Of a stretch of DNA of 64,000 nt, positions 33,838 through 42,623 are shown piece by piece. This DNA comes from an uncultured Lachnospiraceae bacterium (GTDB taxonomy: Bacteria > Bacillota > Clostridia > Lachnospirales > Lachnospiraceae): NCBI GenBank assembly GCA_934408585.1, contig CAKRVA010000001.1, positions 62,001 through 126,000 of the forward strand. Reading direction: 5' to 3'. The position numbers were made by a program, and so were the translations under genes. Positions within the stretch are counted from its first letter, which is position 1, and the number at the start of each line of letters is the position of its first letter. A model generated the notes under the pieces. It had not been told where the DNA came from, ran no database searches, and saw nothing but the letters and a program-made list of their open reading frames with translations.

Positions 33838-35442
33838 TTATAACTGAGGACCTGCAGAAACTAATGCCTTACCTGCTGGGTTTCCTTCATACTTAGCAAA
33901 GTTCTTTGTAAATCTTGCTGCTAAGTCTTTTGCTTTCTCTTCCCAAGCAGAAGCGTCTGCGTAGGTGTCACGAGGATCAAGAATTCCGGAATCTACTCCA
34001 GGAAGTTCGGTAGGAACTTCGAAGTTGAAGTAAGGAATCTTCTTGGTAGGAGCACTTACGATAGCACCACTTAAGATTGCATCGATAATACCTCTGGTAT
34101 CCTTAATGGAAATTCTCTTTCCAGTTCCGTTCCATCCGGTATTTACGAGGTATGCCTTAGCACCACTCTTCTGCATCTTCTTAACAAGTTCTTCTGCATA
34201 CTTGGTAGGATGAAGCTCAAGGAAAGCCTGTCCGAAGCAAGCGGAGAAGGTAGGTGTAGGTTCGGTAATTCCTCTTTCAGTTCCTGCAAGCTTTGCAGTA
34301 AATCCGGAAAGGAAGTAGTACTGGGTCTGTTCCGGTGTAAGGATAGATACTGGAGGAAGTACGCCGAATGCATCTGCGGAAAGGAAGATTACGTTCTTTG
34401 CTGCCGGTGCGGAAGATACAGGACGTACAATGTTTTCAATATGGTTAATCGGATAAGATACACGAGTATTCTCGGTAACGCTCTTATCGTTGAAATCAAT
34501 CTTACCAGCTGCATCTACGGTTACGTTCTCAAGAAGAGCATCTCTTCTGATTGCGTTGTAGATATCAGGCTCAGAATCTTTATCAAGGTTGATAACCTTA
34601 GCGTAGCATCCACCTTCGAAGTTGAATACGCCGTTGTCATCCCAACCATGTTCGTCATCACCAATAAGGAGACGCTTAGGATCGGTAGAAAGTGTAGTCT
34701 TACCTGTTCCGGAAAGTCCGAAGAAGATTGCGGTGTTTTCACCGTTCATATCTGTATTTGCGGAGCAGTGCATAGAAGCAATACCCTTCAGAGGAAGGTA
34801 ATAGTTCATCATGGAGAACATACCCTTCTTCATTTCTCCGCCGTACCATGTATTGATGATAACCTGTTCGCGGCTTGTGATATTGAATGCTACACATGTT
34901 TCGGAGTTTAATCCTAATTCCTTGAAGTTTTCAACTTTAGCCTTGGATGCATTGTAAACTACAAAGTCCGGAGCAAAGTCTTTCAGTTCTTCTTCAGAAG
35001 GCTGGATGAACATGTTCTTAATGAAATGTGCCTGCCAAGCTACTTCTACGATAAAACGAACAGCCATACGTGTATCTTTATTAGCACCACAGAATGCATC
35101 AACAACAAAAAGTCTCTTATTAGAAAGTTCTTTCTTAGCAAGATCCTTAACAGATGCCCATGCTTCCTGAGTCATTGGATGATTGTCATTCTTATATTCA
35201 TCAGTTGTCCACCATACAGTGTCCTTAGAATTTTCATCCATAACGATGTACTTGTCTTTAGGAGAACGTCCGGTATAAATACCAGTCATAACGTTTACGG
35301 CACCGAGTTCGGTAACCTTTCCTACTTCATATCCTTCAAGACCAGCCTTTGTTTCTTCTTCAAACAAAAGATCATAAGAAGGGTTGTAAACAACTTCTGT
35401 TGTGCCAGTAATGCCATACTGACTTAAATTAATTTCTGCCAT
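33838..35442 (-). CDS. pckA: Phosphoenolpyruvate carboxykinase (ATP)
   Basis: A protein of about 534 residues that interconverts oxaloacetate + ATP with PEP + CO2 + ADP. Motifs are MTGIYTGRSPKDKYIV, the Mn2+/active-site region, the P-loop GLSGTGKTTLSTDPKR (near residue 243) and IGDDEHGWDDNGVFNFEGGCYAK. In fermenting gut anaerobes it often runs toward oxaloacetate, which would supply both citrate synthases and the decarboxylase operon (inference). The ATG at 35442 is preferred over a TTG two codons upstream, because AGAGAGG sits 9 nt before the ATG. Codon use looks optimised, as for a highly expressed gene. Confidence 0.96.
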   Translation of the reverse strand: MAEINLSQYGITGTTEVVYNPSYDLLFEEETKAGLEGYEVGKVTELGAVNVMTGIYTGRSPKDKYIVMDENSKDTVWWTTDEYKNDNHPMTQEAWASVKDLAKKELSNKRLFVVDAFCGANKDTRMAVRFIVEVAWQAHFIKNMFIQPSEEELKDFAPDFVVYNASKAKVENFKELGLNSETCVAFNITSREQVIINTWYGGEMKKGMFSMMNYYLPLKGIASMHCSANTDMNGENTAIFFGLSGTGKTTLSTDPKRLLIGDDEHGWDDNGVFNFEGGCYAKVINLDKDSEPDIYNAIRRDALLENVTVDAAGKIDFNDKSVTENTRVSYPINHIENIVRPVSSAPAAKNVIFLSADAFGVLPPVSILTPEQTQYYFLSGFTAKLAGTERGITEPTPTFSACFGQAFLELHPTKYAEELVKKMQKSGAKAYLVNTGWNGTGKRISIKDTRGIIDAILSGAIVSAPTKKIPYFNFEVPTELPGVDSGILDPRDTYADASAWEEKAKDLAARFTKNFAKYEGNPAGKALVSAGPQL

Positions 35443-35464
35443 TTCCAAAAACCTCTCTTCCTTA

Positions 35465-35529
35465 TTGTTAAATATATAACTATTTTCATAGCCAACATAA
35501 AATATATCATATTTTTAAAAAGAAGTAAA
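35465..35529 (-). promoter_or_regulatory. pckA promoter with Rex-like site in the leader
   Basis: On the minus strand TTTACT (35524-35529) and TATATT (35501-35506) are separated by 17 nt. Just downstream of the expected start, at 35465-35482, plus-strand TTGTTAA and ATAACTA with a 4-nt spacer match the Rex consensus at 7/7 and 5/7. The promoter is fairly good; the Rex site is a candidate only. Confidence 0.5.
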
Positions 35530-35601
35530 TATCCTATTCTCCTAATTTTGCTAAGGTTTCTAAAGATTTTATTAACTTTTTGTAAATAATCTTCTTTTTG
35601 C

Positions 35602-35631
35602 TTGCCAGCACTTTTTGTCTTATGCTATGAT
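35602..35631 (+). promoter_or_regulatory. Promoter of citrate synthase gene
   Basis: TTGCCA and TATGAT are separated by 18 nt, each matching the consensus at 5/6 positions, about 78 nt upstream of the start codon. It is divergent from the pckA promoter about 70 nt away. Confidence 0.6.
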
Positions 35632-35708
35632 GGTTATGTAAACTTTTCTGTATTATTCTAATGCAGTGTTTCTATTGGGTATCGCAATGTGTAAAGGAGT
35701 CTAAACAT

Positions 35709-37076
35709 ATGAACAACAACATTTTCTCGGAAATTACCCCCGATATCATCAGACTTGCTGCCAAAAGTGAAGCGGCTGATATTATAGATACCGAACTTTT
35801 TACAAAATACGATGTCAAAAGAGGCTTACGTGATTTAAACGGAAAAGGTGTTCTTGCCGGTCTGACACATATTTCAGATGTACGTGCTACTGAGATGATT
35901 GATGGCGTATCCCATCCGGCACACGGCAGACTGTTTTACCGTGGTTATGATGTAAAAGATCTGGTAAACGGATTTACAAAGGATAACCGGTTTGGTTTTG
36001 AAGAAGTTGCTTATCTTCTTCTTTTTGATGAACTTCCAAATAAAAAGGAGCTGGAAGATTTCCGCGCACTTCTTTCCAAATATCGCAGCCTGCCTACCGG
36101 TTTTGTAAGAGATATTATTATGAAGGCACCGAGTCAGGACATGATGAACACGCTGGCACGTAGTGTCCTTACCTTGTATTCCTATGATGACCGTGCAGAT
36201 GACGTTTCACTTCCCAATGTGCTGCGTCAGTGTTTACAGCTTATCAGCTTATTCCCTATGCTGTCCATTTATGGATATCAGGCATATTGTCATTATCATG
36301 ATGGAAAAAGCTTATTCATTCATCGTCCGGACCCTGACCTCTCCATGTCCGAAAACATCCTGCATATTCTGAGACCGGACAGCCAATACACCCCTCTGGA
36401 GGCAAAGCTGCTGGATATTGCTCTTGTATTACATATGGAGCACGGTGGTGGTAACAACTCTTCTTTTACAACACATGTTGTTACATCCTCCCTTACCGAC
36501 ACCTATTCTGTGATTGCTGCGGCAATCGGTTCCTTGAAGGGTCCCCGCCACGGTGGTGCGAATATTAAAGTTGTAAAAATGTTTGAAGAAATGAAACAGG
36601 AGGTTCACGATTGGACCGATGAAGAAGAGGTTTCTGCTTATCTTAAGAAACTTCTCCATAAAGAAGCCTTTGACCATGCCGGCCTGATTTACGGTGTAGG
36701 CCATGCAATTTATTCCAAATCCGATCCACGTGCCGTAATTTTTAAATCCTTCGTAGAAAAGCTTTCCGTGGAAAAGCATCTGGAAAAAGAATTTGCATTA
36801 TACTCTTTGGTTGAAAACCTTGCACCTAAAATTATTGCTGAGGAACGTCAGATGTATAAAGGTGTCAGCATTAATGTCGACTTCTATTCCGGCTTTGTAT
36901 ATCAGATGTTAGGACTTCCGATGGAACTGTACACTCCTATTTTTGCGATTGCACGTATTGTTGGCTGGAGTGCCCACCGGATGGAAGAATTAGCAAACAA
37001 CGGAAAGATTATCCGTCCTGCATACCGTCCGATTAGTGAAGATTTATCTTATGTAGAAATGGAAAAACGGCGCTAA
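35709..37076 (+). CDS. gltA: Citrate synthase (Si type)
   Basis: A protein of about 455 residues of the classical citrate synthase family, with GVLAGLTHISDV, the region HGRLFYRGYDV, the active-site histidine segments LVLHMEHGGGNNSSF and GPRHGGANIKV, and the catalytic Asp region YSKSDPRAV. It condenses acetyl-CoA and oxaloacetate. The ATG at 35709 follows AAAGGAG by 9 nt. The longer reading frame upstream lacks a signal and overlaps the promoter zone. A Re-type citrate synthase candidate is only 3 kb away. It is divergent from pckA, whose product can supply oxaloacetate. Confidence 0.95.
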   Translation: MNNNIFSEITPDIIRLAAKSEAADIIDTELFTKYDVKRGLRDLNGKGVLAGLTHISDVRATEMIDGVSHPAHGRLFYRGYDVKDLVNGFTKDNRFGFEEVAYLLLFDELPNKKELEDFRALLSKYRSLPTGFVRDIIMKAPSQDMMNTLARSVLTLYSYDDRADDVSLPNVLRQCLQLISLFPMLSIYGYQAYCHYHDGKSLFIHRPDPDLSMSENILHILRPDSQYTPLEAKLLDIALVLHMEHGGGNNSSFTTHVVTSSLTDTYSVIAAAIGSLKGPRHGGANIKVVKMFEEMKQEVHDWTDEEEVSAYLKKLLHKEAFDHAGLIYGVGHAIYSKSDPRAVIFKSFVEKLSVEKHLEKEFALYSLVENLAPKIIAEERQMYKGVSINVDFYSGFVYQMLGLPMELYTPIFAIARIVGWSAHRMEELANNGKIIRPAYRPISEDLSYVEMEKRR

Positions 37077-37094
37077 ATTTTAGCGCCGCTTTTT
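37063..37094. terminator. Bidirectional terminator overlapping two stop codons
   Basis: A 10-bp stem (CGGCGCTAAA against TTTAGCGCCG) is followed by CTTTTTA on the plus strand and by TTTTT on the minus strand. The gltA stop codon and the stop codon of the convergent REC-GGDEF gene both lie inside the hairpin. Confidence 0.9.
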
Positions 37095-38410
37095 ATACTC
37101 TGCATTTCATGATACAACTGAATCTGATCATCCTGTATCAAATCATTAAATTTCTGTGTGATTCGTTTTGCAACCATCTCTCCGTTCTGTTCCGAAGCAT
37201 CCATCAAAATAACCACATACTGTGCACTACCACATTTGGTTGCCACATCTCCTCTACGAAGTGATTTTGAAACTGCTTCTTCCAGACTCTGAATATAAAT
37301 ATTATCCTCCCCGAGCAGGTGCTCCTGCATGGTCTTTATCGTAAATAGCACGAGCTGAACATCCTGTGCTTTTCGTTCCATGCACCTTGCCACGAAATGA
37401 TAAATCCGTTTAAATCCATTATATTCAACCTGATAAGCTCCCTTAACGTCTTCTTTTTCCTGAATCAGTCGCTGGAGCTGCAATAAATCAATCAGCTGAT
37501 TTTCCTTTGCCAGATTAATATCTTCATTATTTGCGTCATGGTAAAAATGATAACCTCTTTTTCCATTCTGCTTGACGTAATACAATGCCTTGTCAGCATT
37601 CGCATACAACGTCATGAAGTCTGCACCGTCTTCCGGTTTCTTTGCAATACCGACAGACATAGACACCTTAAAATCCGTAGCCTCTGCCAACAACTCGCTG
37701 ATTTCAAATTCACAACCTGCGATAATTCTACGTACCATGGTTCGAATTTCACTTGTCGTATATTTTCCCGAAACAAAAACGGCGAATTCATCTCCTCCAA
37801 GACGGCAGGCACAATCTTCTTCGCCAACCTCTTCCTCAAGGACTCCGGCAAGACGGACTAATACATCATCACCAATAATATGTCCATAGGTATCATTAAC
37901 CAGTTTAAAATTATCCAGATCCATTAACAGAAAATACCCTGGCATTTCCGGGTGGTCCTCATTAATGTATTTCTCCAGGCAACGACGGTTCTGAAGCTTT
38001 GTAAGTTCATCCTTATGTGCAATGTTGCGAAGCGCTCTGTTTTCTTCTGTCATCTTCAGAATTTTGTCAATTCGGCTACGCATGATTTCAGGTTCAAATG
38101 GTTTCCGTATAAAATCCATGGCCCCCATTTCAAATCCCTTCAGTTCTTTCTGCTGGTCCTGCTCTGCTGTCAGAAAAATAACGGGTATATCATGTGCCTT
38201 CGGCATATCCTTAATTTTTTGAAAAACTTCATAACCATCCATATCCGGCATAACAACATCCAGAAGAATCAAATCGGGAGTTGTTTCCTGCAGAATTGCC
38301 AACGCCTGGCTTCCGGACTTTGCCGTGATAATTTCATAAGAACTTTTTAATACCTCCGATGCACAAATCAGATTGGTTGATACATCGTCCACCATAAGAA
38401 TTCGTTTCAT
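37073..38410 (-). CDS. Response regulator with GGDEF and degenerate second GGDEF-like domain
   Basis: A 445-residue cytosolic protein. The receiver domain (1-120) has phospho-acceptor LILLDVVMPDMDGYEV and switch-lysine MDFIRKPF. The GGDEF domain (about 130-290) has DELTKLQNRRCLEKY, LLMDLDNFKLVNDTYGH and an intact LGGDEF. The C-terminal 130 residues (FKRIYHFVARCMERKAQ...CGSAQYVVIL) look like a second GGDEF fold in which the motif has decayed to CGSAQY. It probably makes c-di-GMP when phosphorylated. No partner kinase lies beside it, and no RxxD inhibition site is seen. Confidence 0.9.
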   Translation of the reverse strand: MKRILMVDDVSTNLICASEVLKSSYEIITAKSGSQALAILQETTPDLILLDVVMPDMDGYEVFQKIKDMPKAHDIPVIFLTAEQDQQKELKGFEMGAMDFIRKPFEPEIMRSRIDKILKMTEENRALRNIAHKDELTKLQNRRCLEKYINEDHPEMPGYFLLMDLDNFKLVNDTYGHIIGDDVLVRLAGVLEEEVGEEDCACRLGGDEFAVFVSGKYTTSEIRTMVRRIIAGCEFEISELLAEATDFKVSMSVGIAKKPEDGADFMTLYANADKALYYVKQNGKRGYHFYHDANNEDINLAKENQLIDLLQLQRLIQEKEDVKGAYQVEYNGFKRIYHFVARCMERKAQDVQLVLFTIKTMQEHLLGEDNIYIQSLEEAVSKSLRRGDVATKCGSAQYVVILMDASEQNGEMVAKRITQKFNDLIQDDQIQLYHEMQSIKSGAKI

Positions 38411-38425
38411 TTTTGTTACTATCCC

Positions 38426-39910
38426 CTATTTAAGAAACCCCAAAACAACCTGCTTCATCTCATCCTTTTCACATACGGTCTTATGCAATACCGGTGCTTT
38501 ACGAATTTCTTCGATTGCATTCGGAACAACAACGCCTGAAATCTCAGAAAGCTTATCAATCAAATCAAAATCTTCCATATTGTCATAGCTGCTATCAATT
38601 GCATTCATGACACTTCTTGCAAACTTAAAAGGACTTGCTGTAGAAGCAATCACGCTCTTTTTATGGTCTCCTGTTTCTATTCTATATTTCTTATATACGC
38701 AGGAGGCTACTGCGGTATGCGGATCAATCACATAACCGGTGTTGTCGTACAGGTTATGGATTTCTCTTGCTGTCTCCTCTTCACTTGCAAAATTACCATA
38801 GAAATCCTTTAACTTTTCTTTCATTTCTGCTGTAATTTCGTAGCTGCCGTTCTGACTCAATGAATTCATCAGTTCTTTATTCTTCTCTGCATCATTTCCG
38901 GCAATCCAATAAATTAATCTTTCCAGATTGCTGGAAATCAGAATATCCATGGAAGGTGATGATGTTAATACAAACTCTCTGTTTCTGTCATATGTACCTG
39001 TTTCAAAGAAATCATATAACACTTTATTTTCATTTGATGCACAAATCAGTTTTTCAATTGGAAGTCCCATCTGCTTTGCATAAAAAGCAGCAAGAATATT
39101 TCCAAAGTTTCCGGTTGGAACAACCACATTAATGGTTTCACCATCTTCAATCTGTTCCTCGGCAAGAAGCTTTACATATGCATATACATAATATACAATC
39201 TGAGGAACCAGACGTCCGATGTTAATGGAATTTGCTGAGGAGAACTGGAATCCTTTTGCATCAAGCTCCTTCTCCAATTCTTTGTCTCCGAAAATTTTCT
39301 TAACTCCGGTCTGGGCATCATCAAAATTACCATGAATGCCAACTACAAATGTATTATCGCCCTTCTGGGTTACCATCTGTTTTTCCTGAACGGGACTTAC
39401 GCCATTCTTCGGATAAAATACTACAATCCGCGTTCCCTCTACATCTGCGAAACCTGCCAATGCTGCTTTTCCGGTATCTCCGGAGGTTGCCGTAAGAATT
39501 ACGATTTCATTGGTCACATGGTTTTTCTTTGCTGATGTTGTAAGCAAATGTGGAAGGATGGACAGTGCCATATCCTTAAATGCAATCGTTGCGCCATGGA
39601 ACAACTCCAGATAGTAAGCATTATCTGCCTGCACCAATGTTGCAATTTCTTCGGTATCAAACTTTTTATCATATGCCTTACGGATACAATCCTTTAACTC
39701 GTTCTCTGTGAAATCCGAAAGGAATAACTTCATTACTTCATAGGCAACTTCCTGATAAGACATTTTGGAAAGCTCCCGGAATGTTTTATCAAATGCCGGT
39801 ATATGATCCGGAACAAATAAGCCGCCATCTTCAGACAAACCTCTTAAGATTGCTTCTGAAGCCTTTACGGTCTTGCCATTTGTTCTTGTACTGTTATATA
39901 ACACTTCCAT
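38426..39910 (-). CDS. thrC: Threonine synthase
   Basis: A protein of about 494 residues. This PLP enzyme converts O-phosphohomoserine to threonine. It has the N-terminal Thr_synth domain (LYNSTRTNGKTVKASEAILRGLSEDGGLFVP), the PLP lysine in LFHGATIAFKDMALSILPH (about residue 112), and TATSGDTGKAALAGF. The length fits the long bacterial/fungal class. The ATG at 39910 follows AAGGAG by 6 nt, and the in-frame extension upstream overlaps the promoter. It has its own promoter and lies 15 nt upstream of the REC-GGDEF gene. Confidence 0.95.
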   Translation of the reverse strand: MEVLYNSTRTNGKTVKASEAILRGLSEDGGLFVPDHIPAFDKTFRELSKMSYQEVAYEVMKLFLSDFTENELKDCIRKAYDKKFDTEEIATLVQADNAYYLELFHGATIAFKDMALSILPHLLTTSAKKNHVTNEIVILTATSGDTGKAALAGFADVEGTRIVVFYPKNGVSPVQEKQMVTQKGDNTFVVGIHGNFDDAQTGVKKIFGDKELEKELDAKGFQFSSANSINIGRLVPQIVYYVYAYVKLLAEEQIEDGETINVVVPTGNFGNILAAFYAKQMGLPIEKLICASNENKVLYDFFETGTYDRNREFVLTSSPSMDILISSNLERLIYWIAGNDAEKNKELMNSLSQNGSYEITAEMKEKLKDFYGNFASEEETAREIHNLYDNTGYVIDPHTAVASCVYKKYRIETGDHKKSVIASTASPFKFARSVMNAIDSSYDNMEDFDLIDKLSEISGVVVPNAIEEIRKAPVLHKTVCEKDEMKQVVLGFLK

Positions 39911-39938
39911 GATTAGCTCCTTAAGAAAATTTTTTTCT

Positions 39939-39967
39939 ATTTTAACACAAAAGGAAACGCTAATCAA
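39939..39967 (-). promoter_or_regulatory. Promoter of thrC
   Basis: On the minus strand TTGATT and TAAAAT are separated by 17 nt, about 29 nt before the ATG. No T-box or threonine leader peptide is visible in the short leader. Confidence 0.7.
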
Positions 39968-39983
39968 ATAATATGCAAAACTT

Positions 39984-40544
39984 TTAGTAAAAAAATTCAT
40001 GGCCGCCATGCTGGAACAATCTCGTCAAATGATTGTCAAACCATTGCATTTTATCCGGGCTGGCATACTTTCTTGCAGCAAAATACAATGCGCCCTGCGT
40101 AATGTCTTCCCCCTGCAGGACACGGTCGACTGCTTCTATCGTTTCTTCGGAAGGCACCGCACTGTAAAAGGTTCCGTTTCCTACCGGAGAGAACTGATAA
40201 ACCTGATTTTCCTTTTGCAATACCACTTCTGTTACGGTATCCGGAAACTTACTGTTGGATACGCGGTTCATGACAACACCGGCAACCAGCATTTTTCCTT
40301 CCATATCCTCACATCCGGCTTCAGCCTGTACAATTTTTAATAAAGAAGAATAATCCTCCTCCGATAACTCACAACAATATTTTTTCTCTAGAATCTGATA
40401 ATCTACCACTCTTTGTCCTGAAGATACTTTCTGCGCATGATTTGTAATACGTTCTGCACTAAGTACATCAAACGAAAAAATTTTAATAAAGCAAAAAAGC
40501 AATGCGACATATACCGTCAGGGAAATAATATATTTTTTATACAT
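39984..40544 (-). CDS. Cell wall hydrolase, SleB/CwlJ type
   Basis: A protein of about 186 residues with an N-terminal signal anchor (KKYIISLTVYVALLFCFIKIFSF) and a C-terminal Hydrolase_2 domain. Landmarks are the catalytic-glutamate segment LLKIVQAEAGCEDMEGKMLVAGVVMNRV, then QFSPVGNGTF and GALYFAARKYA. Family members cleave spore-cortex or vegetative peptidoglycan. The ATG at 40544 follows AAAGGA by about 9 nt. The gene is divergent from the AP2/HNH-like gene. Confidence 0.88.
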   Translation of the reverse strand: MYKKYIISLTVYVALLFCFIKIFSFDVLSAERITNHAQKVSSGQRVVDYQILEKKYCCELSEEDYSSLLKIVQAEAGCEDMEGKMLVAGVVMNRVSNSKFPDTVTEVVLQKENQVYQFSPVGNGTFYSAVPSEETIEAVDRVLQGEDITQGALYFAARKYASPDKMQWFDNHLTRLFQHGGHEFFY

Positions 40545-40715
40545 GTCCAAATTCCTTTCCCTATCTATTCTATACAGGACCTGTCCAAAATATTTCTAAA
40601 TATTTCTAATTTATTAAACTTTTTTCATTTTAAGGTAAGTTTATTCATTATTTCTTGTTTTTATGCTAAAATATACCCAGTAAATCTTCAGAATAATTCC
40701 GAAGGGAGAACTTCA

Positions 40716-41513
40716 TTGAGTAATCGCTTTCCCGGTGTATATGAAACAAAACAAAAGAACGGTACTCTTTCTTACCGTTCTTCCATTACCTATAAAAGTA
40801 AGCATATCAGCCTCGGAAGCTATCAAACTCCGGAGGCTGCTTATAATGCTTATAAAGAAGCCGGAACTCTTTTATCAGATTCCGGAACCATCTTAGAAGA
40901 TTTCTCAACGAAAAGCCATCTTCCCTTTGAAAAATGGGTAATTCTCATCAACTTCCGGGATAATGGCATTTATTTTTCCAATCCAATTTATTTAAGGAAA
41001 AAATATTTCCAGTATTTTCTGTCCCCTACCACATTTTTTCTTTTTGATTTAGATGATTTGTTTTACTATTCCTCTCACAAAATCATGAAACGGGGAGGGC
41101 ATTTTTTTGTTGCCGATTACGGAATGCAGGTCAACATCCGTAACCGGTACGGCATTAAAAGCTATGCCGTAGAAGGACGTGATTATCGTTTCATCAACGG
41201 TGATTGCTTTGACTTCCGTTATGAAAATATTGAAATTCAAAATCCTTATCATGGTGTTTCCATTCGTGAAACTGCAAAAGGTATCCGTTATGCCTCCAGA
41301 ATACATCTGAATGGGAACTACACCATCGGTCTGTATTCTTCTGATATCGAAGCTGCGATTGCCTATAACAAAGCGATTGATATTCTGAAAAAAAATGGCG
41401 TAAGCCGGAACTTTACTCCAAATTATCTGGAGCATCTGTCACCCTCTGCCTACGCCGATATTTATTCCAAATTAAAAATATCTTCCAAGATAAAAAATTA
41501 TCGTGCGGAATAA
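40716..41513 (+). CDS. AP2-like/HNH-like/AP2-like protein, probably non-catalytic
   Basis: A 265-residue protein. Residues of about 3-48 (NRFPGVYETKQKNGTLSYRSSITYKSKHISLGSYQTPEAAYNAYKEA) and 180-228 (GVSIRETAKGIRYASRIHLNGNYTIGLYSSDIEAAIAYNKAI) look like two AP2-type DNA-binding domains. Between them, at about 145-178, INGDCFDFRYENIEIQNPYH resembles the second strand pair of an HNH homing nuclease, but the usual catalytic histidine is not seen. It could be a domesticated nuclease now used for DNA binding. The start is TTG at 40716 with GGGAG about 8 nt upstream; a longer frame runs into the divergent hydrolase gene. It overlaps the GH25-like gene end by 16 nt. Confidence 0.6.
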   Translation: MSNRFPGVYETKQKNGTLSYRSSITYKSKHISLGSYQTPEAAYNAYKEAGTLLSDSGTILEDFSTKSHLPFEKWVILINFRDNGIYFSNPIYLRKKYFQYFLSPTTFFLFDLDDLFYYSSHKIMKRGGHFFVADYGMQVNIRNRYGIKSYAVEGRDYRFINGDCFDFRYENIEIQNPYHGVSIRETAKGIRYASRIHLNGNYTIGLYSSDIEAAIAYNKAIDILKKNGVSRNFTPNYLEHLSPSAYADIYSKLKISSKIKNYRAE

Positions 41514-42571
41514 TCCACAAAACTGATAATATAAGAGCCACCGGACTCAATTCCGGCAATTGTCTTATTGTTCGCATACTTCCACATCTTAAACTGATAT
41601 GGATATTCCGGTATGGAACTGGTATCATTCAACATGACATCATAATTTTCCAGCAATTCATCCGGTTGGATTTCTTCCAAAAGCCATTGTTCATTTCCAT
41701 AAAGAATCGTCTGATATCCTGCATCTTTTACGGTCTTCAGAAACGCTTCTGCCACCTGGCTCTTTTCATCTTTATCCAGCAAATCTGTTCTTACATCATC
41801 ATTTGCAATTGTTTCCACAGTATATGCTACGGGATAGTCCAGTCGATAACCCTGAAGTGTTGTTGTCACAAATTCTGCCTCTTCCACGGCTTCCTTTACC
41901 GTAATCGCCTGAGATGAAAAATAAACACCAACTCCAAGTTCCGCCTTTTTTGCTGCTTCTATAAAATCCGTAAACTTGTCATCTGCAGAAATCACGCCGC
42001 TTTCGTATCCACGTCCGCCGATTTTCAGCATAACAAAATCCACACCGTTTCGTTTCAGCCAGTCAAAATCAACCTGTCCGCTGTTCTTTGACAATTCTAC
42101 CCCCAGCCAGGAATGTTTTTCTCCATCCAGATAATACGCCATCTGGTCATTCGTAATCTCCAGGTTCGTATAAATAATATTATTCTTTTTAATCTTCTCA
42201 TTTTCAGGACTCGGAGACGGAGATGGGGATACTTCGGGTGTTGCAGTAGGTGTTGGCGTTGCTTCAGCTTCCACTACCTTATCTTCTCCATACATATCCC
42301 AGAAATCTAAATCTTCTGCACGCAGTTCGTGATTTCTATATAAGGATTCCAAATCCTTTTCGCCCTCTGAAAACTGAATATCCCCGGTCTGCTCCGTAGG
42401 TGTCGGAGATGCTGCTATCAGGGTTGCTCCGCTTTTCTTTTTGGGACTGTTCTGGGTCAGCACAATCAATAATATAACAAGAACAATTCCTGCAACCGCA
42501 ATAATGGTATAAATTACCGGAAGGCTCAGTCCTCTGTCCTCATCATAATCATGCTCATCATAGATTCTCAT
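41498..42571 (-). CDS. GH25 lysozyme-like membrane protein with altered catalytic site
   Basis: A 357-residue protein. An acidic cytoplasmic N-terminus is followed by one membrane segment (LPVIYTIIAVAGIVLVILLIVL), a Ser/Thr/Pro linker (TPTPTATPEVSPSPSPSP) and a C-terminal GH25-type barrel (VDFDWLKRNGVDFVMLKIGGRGYESG, VGVYFSSQAI, TILYGNEQWL, MWKYA). In active GH25 enzymes the first strand reads D-V/I-S and the active pair D-x-E. Here these are GVELS and YTVE, so both Asp are replaced. It may have weak, altered or no hydrolase activity and could be a cell-wall binding protein. Confidence 0.78.
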   Translation of the reverse strand: MRIYDEHDYDEDRGLSLPVIYTIIAVAGIVLVILLIVLTQNSPKKKSGATLIAASPTPTEQTGDIQFSEGEKDLESLYRNHELRAEDLDFWDMYGEDKVVEAEATPTPTATPEVSPSPSPSPENEKIKKNNIIYTNLEITNDQMAYYLDGEKHSWLGVELSKNSGQVDFDWLKRNGVDFVMLKIGGRGYESGVISADDKFTDFIEAAKKAELGVGVYFSSQAITVKEAVEEAEFVTTTLQGYRLDYPVAYTVETIANDDVRTDLLDKDEKSQVAEAFLKTVKDAGYQTILYGNEQWLLEEIQPDELLENYDVMLNDTSSIPEYPYQFKMWKYANNKTIAGIESGGSYIISFVDYSAR

Positions 42572-42623
42572 ACTTCTCTCACTTTTCCTTTACAAGCGAT
42601 TCATAAAACTATATCATAGCCAT

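Noticed and set aside
34210..34911. Long plus-strand open frame opposite pckA (233 codons)
   Set aside because: A mirror of the biased codon use of pckA. Its product is Cys/Ser-rich without any family motif, and it has no SD.
40437..40715. N-terminal extension of the AP2/HNH-like gene
   Set aside because: It overlaps the divergent cell wall hydrolase gene and both promoters. The TTG at 40716 has a good SD, and the domain begins there.
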